From: a virus
Virus record (IMG/VR): IMGVR_UViG_3300006030_000015
Coordinates: 1 to 38,032 of that record
Reading direction: 5' to 3' (one strand)
Length of the DNA: 38,032 nt
The notes under the pieces were generated by a model. It did not search any database and was not told where the DNA came from. It saw only the letters and a list, made by a program, of their open reading frames with translations. Positions 37,560 to 38,032 of this stretch are shown here, piece after piece (position 1 is the first letter of the stretch; each line of letters begins with the position of its first letter). A program made the position numbers and the translations under genes.

Positions 37560-37922
37560 GCATTCGATGAAATAACCCAGTAAACCCAATGGGTATTGAG
37601 TATCCGTGGCCCATTGGGTAATGAGTTAGCAAACTGTGACAAATTGCCCTTTTATCTCAAGGGTAAGGATTCAAGGATTCTGAAAAAAAAGACCCAATGG
37701 AAAAAGTATCAATCTGGGGGGTCGCCTGCGCGAAAGTAACAATTGTCACACTCCCTCGAATTGACCCAATGGGAAAGGGAATTCCTATGTTTCTGTGGCC
37801 CATTGGGTGAGAGCCTCAAGGGAATTCCCGCTCACTGGGTGAGCGCTCGAGAATCCCAGATTTTGTGTGTCTGTAACCCATTGGATCAATACCCATCGGG
37901 TTAATTGCTCCAGCTCATTGGG
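37538..37922. repeat. CCCAWTGGG repeat array
   Basis: Exact CCCATTGGG or its complement lies at 37538-37546, 37585-37593, 37610-37618, 37765-37773 and 37799-37807. Near copies lie at 37693-37701 (CCCAATGGA), 37831-37839 (CTCACTGGG), 37877-37885 (CCCATTGGA), 37892-37900 (CCCATCGGG) and 37914-37922 (CTCATTGGG). Three of them share the longer context TGGCCCATTGGGT. The 9-mer is nearly its own complement, like a dimer-binding site. Confidence 0.8.
37775..37829. repeat. Two AAGGGAATTCC palindromes
   Basis: AAGGGAATTCCT (37775-37786) and AAGGGAATTCCC (37818-37829) lie 43 bp apart and flank a CCCATTGGG copy at 37799-37807. GGGAATTCCC is a perfect palindrome. Paired palindromes around a repeat fit an origin or operator cluster; not proven. 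Confidence 0.55.
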
Positions 37923-38032
37923 TGAGCGCGGAGCCACGGAGACGCGGGAGCCGGAGCCACGGGAGCCGCGCTCCCGGTGCCCGTGATTTTGGAGGGTTGA
38001 TTTGGGTCGAGGGGGTGGGGGAGGGCCGACGG
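37913..38032. repeat. Terminal direct repeat, right copy
   Basis: Identical to bases 1-120, including the GC hairpin (37960-37976) and the G-quadruplex motif (38004-38025). It shows the contig closes on itself; genes should be counted once on a 37,912-bp circle. Confidence 0.95.

Larger units (their letters stand above)
37471..37912. other. Gene-free control region, candidate origin
   Basis: About 440 bp without a credible ORF. It contains the early promoter (37531-37559), five exact CCCAWTGGG sites and several one-base variants, two AAGGGAATTCC palindromes (37775-37785 and 37818-37828), an A8 tract near 37683 and tandem GGATTC repeats (37668-37680). Such iterated palindromes with A/T tracts are typical of phage origins and operator clusters. 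It is continuous with 1-233 across the circle. Origin function is inference. Confidence 0.6.

Noticed and set aside
37761-37791. Plus-strand promoter TTGACC with TATGTT in the control region
   Set aside because: The spacer would be 19 bp and the -10 match is poor, so it was not listed as a promoter.
37561-37900. CRISPR array made of the CCCAWTGGG repeats
   Set aside because: Repeat units are only 9-17 bp with irregular spacing and no uniform spacers.

Overview
The window looks like one complete genome of a tailed dsDNA phage with P22-like (podovirus-type) virion architecture. The first and last 120 bases are identical, so this is a circularly permuted or circularised genome of 37,912 unique bp. 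Evidence for a phage: small and large terminase, P22-type portal, scaffold, P22-type coat, gp4- and gp10-like tail factors, beta-helix tailspike, internal/ejection proteins, a lysis cassette and a complete replication module. No integrase, excisionase, tRNA or CRISPR was seen, so a lytic lifestyle is likely, although one XRE-type repressor-like protein is present. Gene families and G+C-rich codon use suggest a freshwater betaproteobacterial host such as Burkholderiales; that is inference from family resemblance, not proof.

Layout. (1) 1-233 and 37471-37912, joined across the circle, form a gene-free control region of about 675 bp. It holds a G-quadruplex motif, GC-rich hairpins and an array of CCCATTGGG-like sites. 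(2) 234-23286, plus strand: packaging, virion and lysis genes, in the order terS, terL, four tiny basic proteins, portal, accessory virion proteins, an A+T-rich receptor-binding block (about 7.8-10.8 kb), scaffold, coat, decoration-like proteins with UUCG hairpins after each, gp4-like, gp10-like, accessory tail proteins, a cupin, three internal/ejection proteins, and endolysin with two membrane proteins. (3) 23318-30585, minus strand: replication and recombination operon (ribbon-helix-helix protein, Pro/Ala-rich protein, DUF2800 nuclease, DUF2815 ssDNA-binding protein, family-B DNA polymerase, small coiled protein, VRR-NUC nuclease, mini-HAD, SNF2-like helicase, two small proteins). (4) 30676-33269, plus strand: a short leader ORF and a prim-pol/DUF3987 primase-helicase, expressed divergently from the operon in (3). 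(5) 33245-37470, minus strand: early-type accessory operon of small, mostly unrecognised proteins, including tiny membrane peptides and mosaic paralogues.

Working together. Three promoters with good sigma70-like boxes drive terminase (about 193), scaffold/coat (about 10793) and the accessory early operon (about 37554, minus). Each carries a CCCANTGGG site in its spacer or against its -35 box, and more copies fill the control region. This suggests one DNA-binding factor controlling several promoters and possibly the replication origin. The replication operon and the primase fire from two overlapping face-to-face promoters built on a single dyad, beside a ribbon-helix-helix gene. The main undescribed candidates are the CCCANTGGG site network, a roughly 130-nt structured RNA element before the DNA polymerase gene, and a likely frameshift (or sequence error) in a homopolymer of a small tail gene.
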